DNA of 64,000 bases from Cylicocyclus nassatus (Eukaryota > Nematoda > Chromadorea > Rhabditida > Strongylidae), in the NCBI GenBank assembly GCA_958299035.1, contig CATQJL010000001.1, positions 10,825,817 through 10,889,816 on the forward strand. The letters run 5' to 3'. Shown piece after piece: positions 22,353-35,242 of this stretch (within the stretch, counting starts at the first letter, position 1; the number at the start of each line of letters is the position of its first letter). The notes under the pieces were generated by a model. It made no database searches, had not been told where the DNA came from, and saw only the letters and a list, made by a program, of their open reading frames with translations. The translations under genes were made by a program, and so were the position numbers.

Positions 22353-23924
22353 CGCCCGCAAAAGGAGCTTGGTCGAAGTAAAGTTGTCAAATGAAGTATT
22401 TACTGCAGAGAGCACGAACTAGAGGAGAGCATAAAGTAGAGAATGGAACTCTGATTCCAATATGCTTTCATTACCTGCAAATCGCTTCTGTGAGAGCAGT
22501 TATGGAAATTTGTCAAGGGTAAAATTTAAGGGCTTTTTATGGTAAAAGCGGGTTAGGTCTTTCCGGCGCTTCTGAGGATTAGTGACTGCCTTAAATTCAA
22601 TAGACTGAAGGTATTGACTATTGACTGCTTTGAAGTAGTGTCCGGGCAAAAACTCGATTTTTAGAAAATCTACCTACCGAGGGTTATCCGCAACGCTGAA
22701 TCTGAAAACCCACATTAGAAGGCGCGAAAACGGCGAGTATGTGCGTTTTTCAAAGCCTTACAATTCGAAATTCGGCGATCCGCGCCAAACACGCAGATTC
22801 GCTGCGGGATCCTACGATTTTAACTGTGGCAGCATGGGTACTCTGCCGCCTAGCAGGAACTCAAACAGCTCGGAGGACCCCCGCCCCAGGGCGTAAGTTT
22901 CCCCACTTTCCGATCGTTTTTGTTGCTTTGGGTCGAACGTTGTTACCTCGCACTTGTGCAATGTTTTATCATAGGGGGGGGGGGGGCACTTTCGCATGGC
23001 ACTGAAGTCCCAAAACCCTCACCTTGGACACTGCCTTTAAAACGCCTTGGCAGTAATATGGCCCCATTTGAGGCTTGAGGTTACGCTTCCAAATAATTTT
23101 ATTTTACTTTAGCCACGCGTAAATTTTTGCTCTAAAAAGTCCCACAACTTCCCGCTCACGGGAGGACCCAAAATCGAAATCGGCTTTCCACATGAATTAT
23201 ACACCAGTTTGCACAGCATCAAACGCTGATACCAAAACTGTCTTTGTTATCTGCCAAGCGCCTCTAAACGCTGAGTTATGGGCGTTTTTGTTCCAAAAAA
23301 TTGAACGTGCAATTGATGCAAATTCATCCAACATTACGCAAATGGTCCAGCGTTGGGTATTAGAGGCACCTTATGCCTGGAAATCCTTCTATCCAAATAT
23401 TAGTAATTAGCACTCCTTCGTTTGAGCGCTGGAAAGAACATAACCATTGATTTTACCCAGCTTTTGCTGATCTTTTTCGTTCCAAAAAACACTCAGAACT
23501 CAGCGATTATAGGCGCTTGGCAAAAAACAAAGACAGTTTTGGAATCAGCTTTTCATGCTCTACAAACTGGCATATATTCTATTTCGAAAGCCGATTTGAG
23601 TTTGGGTCCTCCTTGTCAGATGCGCATTGCAGTCGAAAGCAGATTCAAAATCAGCGTTGTATGTTCTACAATACAGTTTACATTTAATGTGGAAAAGCCA
23701 CTTCGACAAGTATTCCTCCCTTGTCAGAGTAGAGCACTATTCAAGAACGATGTTGTTCTTTTTCCGATGAAATTGTGAGGAAATCTCCGAAGATCTTGTT
23801 TTGAAGGTTGCGGCAATGTATATGCTGATAAATTGGAAATCCATTTGGGAAAGTTATAGAACCAAAAAAGCAATTATCTATGGTTTGCCGCAACCCGCTT
23901 GCTGGCGACCCGTAGGGTCGCTAG
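22353..23924. other. Repetitive non-coding stretch with inverted repeat
   Basis: No gene is recognised. Positions 23205-23310 (CCAAAACTGTCTTTGTTATC, GCCAAGCGCCTCTAAACGCTG) recur inverted at about 23430-23575, giving a loose foldback. These modules resemble those at the start of the segmental duplication. The open frames at 23192-23778 lie on the two arms. A G11 run is at 22975-22986. Confidence 0.4.
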
Positions 23925-24335
23925 TCTTATATATAAAGCTGAATGTGTCTTCGTATGTATGTCTGTCTGTCTGTATGTATGTACGTATGTTCCGAATAGA
24001 AATCTTTATCTCTGAACCGATCCGGACCAAACTTGGCACACATACACTTCGGGACGGGGAGGGTGTCATAGGCTACTTTTCGTCATCGATCGATATCGAT
24101 TTTATCGATTTTATCGATTTTTTGCAGAGTCCACCTACGGGGTTGGAAGTTGGCACAGGGGGGTAAGCGAACATGGGAATTCCGAATATAAAATTAGTTC
24201 TTAGAATTACCGATTACTTTTATCGATTTTATCGATTTTTTTTCTGAGTTCACCTAAGGGGCTGGGAGTTGGCACAGAGGGGTAATCGAGCATGCTGATT
24301 ACTAAAACAGCCGGAATAGTGAGTCGGGCAACTTG
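23925..24335 (+). mobile_element. Helitron-like element, 3'-truncated
   Basis: Starts TCTTATATATAAAGCTGAATG, followed by GTATGTATGTCTGTCTGTCTG and the family motif ACCAAACTTGGCACACATAC. TCGATTTTATCGATTTTTT modules and GGGAGTTGGCACAG follow, and it then fades. The GCCAGCTAG end is absent. Confidence 0.55.
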
Positions 24336-24456
24336 GAGTCTTTTTTCAAAAAACTCGTTCGTTTCAAAAAGCATTGTATGCCAAATCCCTGCATAACTAT
24401 GTTTTCGAGATCAGCACGCTCACTTTTCTTAGAAAGACATATTTTCGCCTTCTTAG

Positions 24457-24464
24457 TATATAAG
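24457..24464 (+). promoter_or_regulatory. TATA box of tentative secreted gene
   Basis: TATATAAG lies 42 bases before the ATG at 24499, a spacing close to that of the two supported secreted-peptide genes. Confidence 0.35.
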
Positions 24465-24498
24465 CTTCCCATAAAAGTTGTGAAAAAAGCGTAAAAAA

Positions 24499-25060
24499 AT
24501 GAAATTTCTACCGGTATTATCAGGGTGTTTTCTGTGCATTGCTCAACCTGTTCCGGGCATAGGGCAACAAATAGATTTTATAACCAAAGAAGTTGTTCTA
24601 TATTCTCGGCTATCGTTAGTTGGGTATGAAGTCTCTAAAAATTAAGTTACTGCGCAAATTCTGCAAGAGTATAGATTGTGCACTGTAGCATGTTATATAC
24701 AAATGTAGCTTTACAAAAGTTGAAATTCTAATTAATGTAAATGATCTATGGCTTGATTCGTTTCAAATATACACCAACTTTTTGCTAATGTATCTAAATT
24801 CAAAAATTCCTTCGACTTAAATTTCTTGCAAAAAATGTTGACGGAAGCAAAGCTATGCAAAACTCATCTATAAATTCACATCAATGGTAAAAGCTAGCAA
24901 ATGCATATTAAGCCATGTTATTTCCACTTTTTATTGGGAGAGGGGGGAGGGATTCATTGCAGGTAATAAATTAAAGGTACATGCAATTTTCAGAAAAGAA
25001 ATGTATTTGAAAACAGAACTGTCAAACGCAGAATTGTTTACTCACGCTTGTCACACCTAG
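24499..25060 (+). CDS. Tentative small secreted protein (two exons)
   Basis: Exon 1 is 24499-24623 and encodes a hydrophobic start (MKFLPVLSGCFLCIAQPVPG) like a signal peptide. A GTATGA donor follows. A TTTTCAG acceptor ends at 24993, and exon 2 (24994-25060) continues in the same frame to TAG, giving 63 residues. TATA lies 42 bases before the ATG, and ATTAAA occurs shortly after the stop. It shows no Cx3C pairs, has one cysteine in the second exon, and I recognise no family. Short in-phase exons can be joined by chance, so this is a candidate only. Confidence 0.3.
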
Positions 25061-25811
25061 TCATTCCGAATGTGTTTCATTAAACAATCAAGAAAGTTCA
25101 AATCTTTAAACTTTCAAGATTTTGAAAAACGTACAATTGAGCTCCTAACTCATGGGAAAAAACGGATTGCGACAAATTTTTCCGTCTCGACATATTTTTC
25201 TTTGCAAAACCGTCGCAATGCTGTAACTTTTTTAAAACTAGTTTTCAAAAGAAACTGAGACCATCATTGGATTGCTGAGGACTTAGCGATTCAGAATAAC
25301 TGTTAAAATTTTGATAATGCTTTTATTTGATCTATCGCGACGTATTTATCGCGACAAAACCGTCGCTCCAAATTAACTTGCTTGAACATAAGTTTCATGG
25401 AGCAACAAGCAGATTTTTAGACTCCTGGCAGAATTCTGACTTAGAAGATGCGTCAAAAAATCAAAAAAGCTCTTGTACGAAGCATTTAGTGATTATTTGA
25501 AATATTTTTATCAAATTTAGGTCAAATTTACGAAAAATTTGAATAAATCGCAAAATTTATATCAGAAATCGACAGCAATGAGCATTGCGTTGTTTCATTG
25601 ATAATTTCGGATCACCAACTATGATGCTGGCTAATTTGGCCTCTCAAGAAAGACCTAGCCTGCAGACGCGAACTGCCGATTTCAAGGCTTCATAATTTTC
25701 AAATTCATGCAGCCTTGTTCAAATAACTTCACTATCAGTAGAGTACAAGGACTCTTTCAACAACTCAAGGTGAGTCTAGTCTATTATATGGAATGCCTTC
25801 CAAGATACATG
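25061..25811. other. Intergenic, nothing recognised
   Basis: AT-rich. It repeats the phrase GCGACA...AAAACCGTCGC twice (about 25165-25215 and 25335-25370), perhaps old tandem repeats. No gene or RNA is seen. Confidence 0.4.
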
Positions 25812-26326
25812 TACCCTATTTTCCGGTTTACAAGCCGCACCTTGTATAAGCCGCACCCGCCGCAGCGAACAATGGCGCGAAAGAGCCTACGAAAAGAAAG
25901 TTTTGATCTAACAAGTTGAAAACTCGCTGCGTTTTGTGACTGCTTTTCATTGCGCATGTTTACGTTTTCAGATATTTCTTTATTCTTTTTAGAGATTCGG
26001 GCGATTCTGGGGTGTTTGGGTTGTGTTTTTTCCTCAAGGATACAATAGAGTTGACCGTGTTTTCTTTTGTTTTTAAAGATGTTACTTACTGAGGTTGAAG
26101 CTGGCTATTTTATTCGATTTTAATGGTTGTTGATGATGATGTTGATGTTTCAATGGTGCTTTCAATGCTTCCGCAAGAAAGAGCGAAAGCAGAAAGTTAC
26201 AATCAGGCTACCAGATAAAATAGGTGGTAGTTGGCTGCTTCGCGGCTTCGCACATCGCGACCATCACCTCGCATTAGCCCGCGCGCGACGAGAATGATTG
26301 CGGCTTATACGCCGGAAAATAGGGTA
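25812..26326. mobile_element. TIR element with TACCCTATTTTCCGG ends
   Basis: The left end TACCCTATTTTCCGG, followed by ATAAGCCGCACCC, is mirrored at the right end, whose reverse complement reads TACCCTATTTTCCGGCGTAT followed by AAGCCGCAA. 515 bases, non-coding inside, with a (GAT)n-like stretch at about 26130. The superfamily is not clear. 'CCGG.TATAAGCCGC' termini are widespread in animal MITEs. No target duplication longer than a few bases is visible. Confidence 0.6.
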
Positions 26327-29040
26327 CTTAAACTGAGGTGCGCATGCATCGCTGTCATTATGGTGCCACATTATCGAGACCGTATTGCAGGCAGTCGGTC
26401 AGTAAAAGAGTCGAAACTTCATCCACATCTGTAATAGTGCTTGCTATTTGAGAATTTCACCTTTGAAAACGTAATTTGCAAACAAGAAGTGTCTGATGGT
26501 TCCGGGAAAAGTACAAATGTCAACAATAATTTCACGAAATTCTCACGAATTTCATGTCGCCTTAGACTTCATAACTTCCACATATTCTGAATCTACGCAA
26601 AAAATGCTTCTAGAAAATGTATAAATCACACACCCTTGCATCACCGAAAGAGGCTGCATTTTCACCTCATTTTCTATTAAGATTGCCAGATCTGACTGGG
26701 TGCACTTGCACCCAGATTTGGCGTAATCGCATCTAGAGGCGGATTTCGTTATTTTGTTTACTCTACAATTTCCATTTTCATGATAATTGGTAAGTTGCTT
26801 TTCTTGGTTTATCTATTTTGCTAGACTGAAGTCATGAGTTTAATTTCAAAAATTTTAAAATTTGTTTGAAATGCTCAAACGTCAAAAATTTCGATATATT
26901 GTGAATTAACTTTACGAGCTGTCAGTCACAAGGGCAAGGCAAACGCCTGACTACTTAGCTATTGAAGGGAAGAAAAGTGGCATCATAACCTTTTTACCAG
27001 CTGAATTATGTGGAGCTTACATGGACCGATTTATGAAATTTGGCCGAAAAAAATCAATACTGAAAAAGTAGGCGTAGAGCAGGGAAAAGTTTTTCACACT
27101 AAAATTGAGATTGCTCTATCAGGCTGCTACAAGATCATTAACAAAAGTTGAAAACGTATTTTGCAATTTTGCTGAAGTTGAACTAAGTGCAAAAAAGAAC
27201 TCAAGACCTCGCACAGTTTTTGTAACACGCAAGAAATCTTCTCAGAAACTGGCTGAATGGAAAGGAAAGGTTGAGAACAAATCGTTCGCACCTCTGCTAA
27301 AAATTTTGAGGTTAGATCCAAAGAGCGTAAAGAATTTTTGGACTGAGATTTTTTTCCAATTTTTTAACCTCAAAAATGCTGAAAGTCCAGTTTATAATTT
27401 GACCTTCCTATTTGAGTTTTATCATCTTGCTTTTTGAAACATAGATTGGTGCCGATAGGAAGTCCTTACGAGAAGTGGTGATTTTCAAATTTTATTTAGT
27501 TTCAATATTGTTTGAAATAAAATCTTTGATGCAAACGATAAGATACTGCACAAATCATATTCAATAAAAAAGTATTATACAGATTAAAACACTGGTCTGA
27601 GCGTTTAAAAAAATATTTTGAATTTTTGATGCAAGACTTGGTTTGAGCTAATACAGCTAGAGTTTACTCTGATACTCTTTAAACTGGGACTCAATGTCTA
27701 CTTGCTAAAGTAAAAACGTAAATTCAATCGCTTAAAAACAGATATTGAAGAAACAGATGAAAATTGCCATGGCAGCAGAATGATTCAAATGCATGAGAAT
27801 TTTCTCTTGAGCACACTAAGTTAATTTTCTTTTCTGAGTTTTTCTGCATTTTCGCGCTTCGATAATGTTTCACACAAGTTCCGTAAGACGAATGTGAATC
27901 AGCTTCAATAGAGTGGCTATAAAAACACTTTGACAAACTCAAAAATCATTTCGGGACCTCGCGTAATTTTCAAGCCATTTAATTAAAGAGAAATTGATCT
28001 ACATACAGTGATGCTGTTTACAAGGCATTTGAACAGGAGCTCGTTCATAATACAGCTCAAAGAATCTAAATTTAGAGATCAGAAGTTCTTTTCCTGAGAA
28101 AGTTGAAGCTTCGAGGTATCCTCGAGTCTTTTGTAACTTAATATGCGTATTGCACACAAAGCGCGCTGTCTGACGTACTTGTGAGATTAGAACTTTCCCA
28201 TTTCCTATAATTTAACTTCGTTTCTTTTCTTTCCTCTGTTGGTTTGATTGGATATTTATTAATTGATAGTATATATTTTTGAAGTTTATTTTGCTACGAA
28301 AGGCTCTACTGTGAAGTTACCCATAAAGGTGTCGTCCGTTAAAGCGCGATGTGTGCAAGCTCACATATCAAGTTACAAATGACTCGACGGTACATCAACA
28401 AATCAAGTTTTAGTAGTTATTATGATATAATGACCATTTAATACTGAATTTTTTTTCCATTATATCTTTATAAAAATTTTGCCACACTCTACCAAGGTTT
28501 TTGCAAGTCAGTACGAACTGACGTTCAGAAGCAAAGAAAAAAGTAGCTATCATGTGGTCCGTTGAGCAAAGTTCCTTTTCTAGGGTTCACATGCAGCTCG
28601 GTTTAAGTAAATCCAATATTCAAACGGGTTTCTTGAGTAACTAAGTAGGGTCGTGGAGCCGACGACTGAATGAGCAGTCACAGCAATTGACTAAATTTAA
28701 TGTCGGTTGAAAGTAGAGTATGAAAGAGTTATCTCCTGGAGCATCAAAAAGCGAAAAAAAACTGAAGAAATTCAAAAATATTTCGTCGAACACAATACAA
28801 CTTCAATCATCAATCATTATGAAATAATCAGTATAACAATGACAAATGGAAATTTGGAATGTCATAAATGAAGTAACTATATCCCGCGCAAAATTATAAG
28901 ATTCCCTTAGCAGTGGAGAAAAAGCCGTAAGGTACATAAAGATGATAGATCAGAGGACTACCAATATGGAGCAGATGCACATTGTGAAAGTTTACAAACT
29001 GCTGACATCTCTATTTCTGGAAGTTCAAGGTTACTTTTTC
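26327..29040. other. Intergenic, nothing recognised
   Basis: AT-rich DNA with no domain-bearing frame. The 110-codon frame at 27105-27437 has no signal peptide, no recognised motif and no partner exons I can support. No RNA genes or terminal repeats are seen. Confidence 0.4.
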
Positions 29041-29210
29041 TTTGATTTAACTGACTTGGCGCTTGGAAGGCGGGCTTCGTGACCTAATTAAAGCTAGGCA
29101 ATAATAAGAGAGCACGCGCGCGGGAGAGACGCAGACCGCGTAGCGGGCGCGAACGGCCTTAAGTAGGTCATAGAGCCCCGCCTTCCATGCGCCACGTCAG
29201 CTGAATCAAA
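29041..29210. mobile_element. GC-cored palindromic MITE, copy 4
   Basis: Starts TTTGATTTAACTGAC and ends CTGAATCAAA, with inverted GGAAGGCGGGC/GCCCCGCCTTCC arms and a core containing GGGAGAGACGCAG and GGGCGCGAACGG. The core is inverted relative to copies 1-3. Confidence 0.7.
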
Positions 29211-31589
29211 GGGTGTGTGTTGAAATTATAAAAATTAAGGTGACTTGAAGAAAAAAGGAAAACTGAGATTATAGCATTGTTGGAAGGGATGGTTACTTAT
29301 GTTAAGCCTATAATTACATCGCAACTCAACCGTTATATCCTTTTAAGCAGTAGCCAAAACGATTTAGAAAAACGTACCCTATGTTTTGAAAAATTGAGGA
29401 GAAACGCTTAGAAAGGACAACAATTTTTGAATCCTCTAATTTACATGCATGGTTGCCCTTAAGATCTTTATTCAACTAAAAAAAAGAAACGTCTGAGCAT
29501 ACTAATGAGTGTCCTGCAAGAAACATGCAGCATAAGAAAAACTTTACTTACGTAAAAAGTAAAATGCTTCTACTTAGCGAGCATAAATTAGCATGAAATG
29601 CATGCATCTGGAAAGACGATGTGGAAAGAGCTGTACTAAAAGCAAGTGAGCACAATACATCAAGCTTTTCTGACGTCGAAACGACTATGTTCTTGTACTT
29701 GGAACCAAATGCGAACAAAAGGAACATCAAAGTAGACATCAAAAAATATCAACATAAACATAACAACATCTATTTGTGATTAGTTTATGAATAACTGTAT
29801 GTGTTTTTTTCTATTCGTTTGTAAGGAACGCCAATGAGCGTAATGAAAATAAGATAAATAAAATAAAATAAAAGTGGATGCCTTTTACGGACTGCTGCAG
29901 GGTAAAAATATGGACAGATTTGAGAATTTTCCGAGAAACCATTATCTAGACCTAAGATGACAGGTTTATGCATCTATTTCCAGCCTACAGCCAACTAGAA
30001 GCTTACAGATATTCAAATATAAGCGCATTAACTCATTCTAGAAAAAAAACATTTGAACCCCCAGAGCCATGTTTTGCGGTGTTAGGAAAGCAATGGGACA
30101 GCTCCATTCTTCTTGCACTTCAAATGTTTACGGTTCTCAATAATTTCGAGCTTATACATAAAAACCACTTAGTAAATTCAAAACATATACATGCAAAAGG
30201 AAAATTATATTTGCATTTCAACTAAAAGTTTTTGTTGCTCGTGCAAAAGTCTACAAATTTGTCAAAGTAGTAATGTACATTTTTCTAGCTACCACCCATG
30301 AAAAGGCTTTTCTTCAAATTTCAGTCTTCAATTTCCCATCTCGGACAATTCACCGGAACTTCCGCTTGACAAGCTCGATTTGCAGTGGTTCCGCAGCACT
30401 TTGTTTACCATTACTAGTGAAAACGTTAAAAATGGGAACCTTCGCAGAATTTTCATGCCGGACTAGTTGGAAAAGGGAAATTCCGCATGACTTATTATCA
30501 AAGCTGCAGGAACTCCCTGCGATTCGAAGCACTTTGACCTGCCAGTACTTCCACAAGATTTTGAGTATGATGCCTCTTACGAGTTGTCTCTTTCTAAAAA
30601 TCAGCAATAATGTGTTTGTCATTCAGAGACAATAATTTTTGATTGCTCAACGCCTGAAAAATCGATCTTATGATTTTTTTCGATTTCTAACGTAAAGATA
30701 GGTTTCTGGAGGTTACAATGAGCTGCCAAAAAAAAACGAGCAAATATACAGGAATTCTCAGTCCTCTTAGTGAATAAAATACGTGGAGGATTAGCTGGCG
30801 AATGCCTTGCGTGTTCAAATTCTCGCTTCAATGGACTCAAAAAGAAGATTCGCGAAGAGGTGTATCTAATGAGCATCGAAGCGAGTACAATTCAGCATTC
30901 GCTGAAGACCCTGAGTTAAGCTGGATTGAAATTCTGAGAAAAGGCCCACCCAAAACACAAATGCCATAGGCTAGAGCGATGGACAACTGACGAAGATGTA
31001 AAACCCGAGGAACATACATAATTCGACAACGAAACATATGTTCCTTGTGTTGGAGCCGTCAGTTGCTATGGAGGCTTTTGCAGAAGTAATTCGGATTGCT
31101 TGGAGGAAGAGAAGAAATTTTTCTAAGAAGTAGCCCTAAAAAACTTCTTGACAGGAACTTAACAGACTCTAATAATTCAAAACAGCATCGTTTTGTCTGC
31201 CTCGGAATTTTCTTTGGAAAGATGTGATGTCAGAACGATAAAGCAAGGGGAAATAATGCGTACTCTACTATATGAGTGAGAATCTTTGCTCTTTGATAGC
31301 TTTGATCCCAAAATATGATTAACCTGCGCTTACCATGTAACGAGTCGTTACCTATTGCTCCGTTAATAAGCTATTCAACCAAGCAATCTGATGCGATGTG
31401 ACTATATTTGAGAAAGGGGAAATTACTACTTCTCAATAGCATGGGGAGAGCCAATTTGCCTTTTATCTCCCTCCCCCCTCCCTCCCCCCGGAAAAATTAT
31501 ACAGCTGTCACCCACGGTACTTGTCCTGTCGGTACTTTTGCGAGAATGAGGTTGCAGTTGCAAAGCTTCTGTAAACTATACCTAAATAG
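29211..31589. other. Intergenic with a second retroelement-like tail
   Basis: About 29565-29700 resembles 8860-8990. The GTAAGGAACGCC...GAGCGTAATG tail followed by A-rich repeats is at 29820-29880. The open frames at 29968-30225 and 30273-30635 have no motif I recognise. No gene is called. Confidence 0.4.
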
Positions 31590-31936
31590 AAATGGCGGTC
31601 ACAGGATTTCCCCGGGAGGGGGAGGGGGAGACAAAAAATTTTTGAGTGAAGATGCGTGGCGCTAGCCACTCCTATAAACTTTTTGAGACGATTCCCGAAA
31701 TTTTCGCGGGCCTGCGACTGAAAATCAAGAAAAAAAGGAGCGTGGCTATCGCCATGCCCCGAAAAACGCTGTTTACAAGGCTAACTGACATTTTTAAAAA
31801 CTTTCAAAAATTATTTCAATTGTTTACAAGTATGAACAAGTCACCCTGCACCTTTTTATAGCACCTGCAAACTTCTAAAATTTTCGCGACCCACTCTCGG
31901 GGGACCCCCCCCCCCTCGCTCCCCGGACCGTCACTG
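31590..31936. mobile_element. Relative of the hAT-like MITE, reverse orientation
   Basis: In reverse complement this reads CAGTGACGG..., then GGGTCGCGAAAATTTT, a TTGTAAACAATTGAAATAAT stretch, GTTAGCCTTGTAAA and GCCACGC-type sequence, all in the order seen in 7584-7927. The 31936 end is CACTG. The other end is uncertain and I find no target duplication, so the copy is older or truncated. Confidence 0.55.
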
Positions 31937-34900
31937 CAAGTTATTTCAGCACTGGGAAAATTATTGCTTGCGCAAGGCTAACATTATACATTTATGTTAT
32001 TTTCACCACTGTGGTGGGAATCTTCACATATGGTTGAGTTTGAAAAAAAATGTTGTTGGTACCAGCCAAACATAAGAAATCAGAGGTGTCTAAGCGAAGA
32101 ATTGTCTGATCACACCTGTTAAATCTATTACATAGCTTTGAAGGTGTTGCCAAAAATAGGAAAAAGATCAGATTGTTTTTGTTAGTGGGAGAGAAAACTC
32201 TTCTACAAAAGGGAGGAGATGTAGAAGGATAAAAATTAAAAGAAAAGAGAAATTTTGATTACGAATACAGGTAATAATAACAAAAGGCTGTCTGACTGAT
32301 GTAGTCGAAGCTTACTTTTTGTAGTCATAAAATGATACTGAGAATAATGCGAAATACCAAAAGACTGGATAATTTCCACAAAAGATGTTGTGCTTATCGT
32401 TATTTTTAAAAATCATAAGAGAATCTATAGCGAAGGTTGTTTTGGTCTCTGGTCTGGTGGCATGTAGGCAGTAAAGTCTAGAATGGAGCACTTATAAGCC
32501 TTGTAAGCCCCACTTTGCACCCGATACATTGTCATAAATCACCTAGTAAACTGACTTTAAACGCAATTCGTCAACGACCGTTTTGTCTTGAATACTCTTT
32601 GACAAATAAAAAACATACATCCGCTAATGAAATGTTATAGGATTCGATAATGCTGAGGTCTTTGGAAAAGATGGTCTAGGCTAGAGCTTGGACTCAAATT
32701 ATGAGCTTTTTGGACTTTTTGGATTTTGGACTCAAATTATAGGGTAAACAACGATTCAAGCAATGACGATAGAAAGTGTAAGTATATGTTATACATTTAT
32801 GGTCAAAGAACTTGGTAGCTCATAATTTGAGTCCAAGCTCTAGCCTAGACCATCTTTTTCAAGGACCTCAGCATTATCGAACCCTTGAATTTATGATCTA
32901 GAGAGTTTGTGATGCTTTCGGCTACAGATGGTTTCTACGAGCAGCTCGCGCATTCCTATCAATGCCTCTCTAACAGTCTATCCTAAAAAGATCCAGGTAC
33001 CCAAATTTACCAAAACAGCGTCTATAAAGCTGATTGAAAGATATAGAAACCCGAAAAGTACATAATTGTCACGCTTGAGAAGCTGCAGTGTATAAATCAT
33101 GTGTTAATAAGCTACTATGGGAGACGGTCGTAATGCGCTCTTTCTCTGTTGCTGAAGGAAGAAAATATCCCAGAATTGTTATGGGAACCATTTGGAGACG
33201 CTAGAACATAGGACATGCTAGAAAGATAATACCTACGAAAATTCTACTGTATGGGAAGACCCTGAGGATACTACTGTAAAAGTGACACCTGCCCCTATTC
33301 AAGATTGAATAGTTTTCTTTGATTTTGATTTATTCGAAATCAAAGTGGTAAAATTTTTCAATACCTGAATTAATACATTTCTCTTAGTTTTTCCTCTGAG
33401 AAAAGATATGAATATGAGTTGAAGGAAAGTTCGACTAGTTTCTGAACAAAAAAGATTGAAAACGCTCAACTTTTACTGGCCAGAAAATAGTAACCTAATT
33501 TTCACAGACGGTCTTGGTTCGAAACGAGATTTTTAAATAAAAATTTGTAAGACGAATATTTGTGATGCCATCGGTTTCGATGGATTCTTGTAGTTGTTTT
33601 AATTTAGGTTCTAGCAAAAATCGACCATCTCATACATCCAGAAAAGCTCAAGAGTTCCTCGGAAGCAATTTTTGCATCACAGCTACATAATATATTCTAT
33701 TTCTAGCATTTCATAGCAATGGAAAAAGCTGATTAAAAGCTTTCGAAGAAAAAGTAATGGAAAAAGTTTTTTTTGGGGGGGAATTTCGTCGCGTTATCCC
33801 AAAAGGACGATTGCATATGAAACCCTAGCTGTCCCAGAGCGGAGCTGTTTACTGGTAAACAAGCCAACTTTATATGTAAATGTCCCTAAAAAACTGGGGA
33901 AATTCTACGAATAAGTGACGTCCTCACTGAGTTGACTATCAGTTTGTTCTACTTTCGGGCAATTAAGAAAAGCATGTAAGATCAAAAGCAGCGCAGTTGA
34001 AAGCAAAATTAGAAATCCCAAGCGTTCCACAATTCTTTAGTAAAACAAATAGCACTCACGAGGAAACCTAGGCTACGCATTTAACCATGAATTTGCAATA
34101 AAAGAAATGTATGCTAACAACATTGGATACATTGGATTTTTTCCATTAAGGAAAGAAATATTTCTTGGAAGAAGAAGTAGGAGACGCAAAGACATTCATT
34201 CTTTTCAGCAATCGCAGAATTGGGGGATAAAATGGCTTCTTCTTATTTTATGTAAAGTAGAATTTATGGAAAGACGGAATCAAAAATAGATGAGGATTTT
34301 GTGACCTCCTGCTGACAGCTTTACTATACACGGATAAGCAATATACGGTTGTTGAAAGAACTAAAGTAGTATGCTAAGTCAAGTACATGGGAATCCAAGA
34401 AAAAAAACTTGCAAGGAAAAGGAGGGGAGGGGGGAGTAGCCACTCCCATCAAACTTTTCCCTATGCTATCTGAGTTGTTAACAGACTATCATTGAACTTT
34501 GAAAAGGAGGAGGGCTGCAGTATCCAAGGTCTTTCGATAATTTCTTTCAAAACCACCGAAATGGTCATTTACAGACAAAAAAACCCTACATCGATGGCAC
34601 GGCTATTTTCGAACGCTCAAAAAACATTTCTACCCGTGTCCATACTCTTTATATTCAAATTCATGGTTTATCTATGCTTGGAACAAATTTCTTACAAATT
34701 TCAATGCTGCTTTTATAAGCTTTTTTTGTGGAGAAAGCGCCACTCCGTAAAAAATGTTTGCACGAACTTTGCACAGAATCCTTCGTAAAGCTAGAATTCC
34801 ATGAGGATTACCCTTTTTATTGCAATTCTCTAATTTATATGCATGGCTGAGTTGCCCCGGCCATTTACGAACCACTTTCTTATTTACGAAAAAAGTCAAG

Positions 34901-35242
34901 GACAGCACAAAGCAAGCTTAATGAGGGGTTTGCCAAAAATACCACAGCTGTTAGTTAATGGATACGAATGGAGTGCGCAAGTCCTTACACAGAGCTATAG
35001 TTGCTATAGCTATAGCTGCTCATAATGCAAAAAAAACACATTAAGACTTTCTCGAAGCTGTTCAATTGTGTACAAATCAGTTAGAAAGTTGAGCATTGCA
35101 AAAGATTTCTATGAATAAGTATTTTGCATTGAGCAGAGTTGTAATTTTGGAAGGTTCACAGGAAAAATTTTCTTCAAAGGTTCCTCTTTCCAGAAAGAGC
35201 ATAGGCAAAGCAATATAATGAATGAAATGGTATTAGATGGCA
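31937..35242. other. Intergenic, with one strong hairpin
   Basis: No gene is recognised. It contains the hairpin at 32643-32881. At about 33780-33880 there is a diverged relative of sequence at 2440-2560 and 13690-13800 (GATTGCATATGAAA..., GTTTACT.GTAAAC). G/C-rich patches at 34425-34470 resemble the edge of the hAT-like MITE family. Confidence 0.4.
32643..32881. repeat. Hairpin with near-perfect 65-base arms
   Basis: TTCGATAATGCTGAGGTC...CATAATTTGAGT-type arms (32643-32707 and 32817-32881) pair with only a few mismatches around a 109-base loop. A partial third copy of the phrase TTGGACTCAAATTATAG lies in the loop. It may be a small foldback MITE or a hairpin-RNA source. Confidence 0.65.

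Noticed and set aside
21769..22390. Minus-strand frames with repeating peptide pattern
   Set aside because: The pattern comes from the 170-bp DNA tandem repeat. The frames shift between units.
27105..27437. 110-codon open frame
   Set aside because: No recognisable domain, no promoter or splice context, and no second copy in the window.
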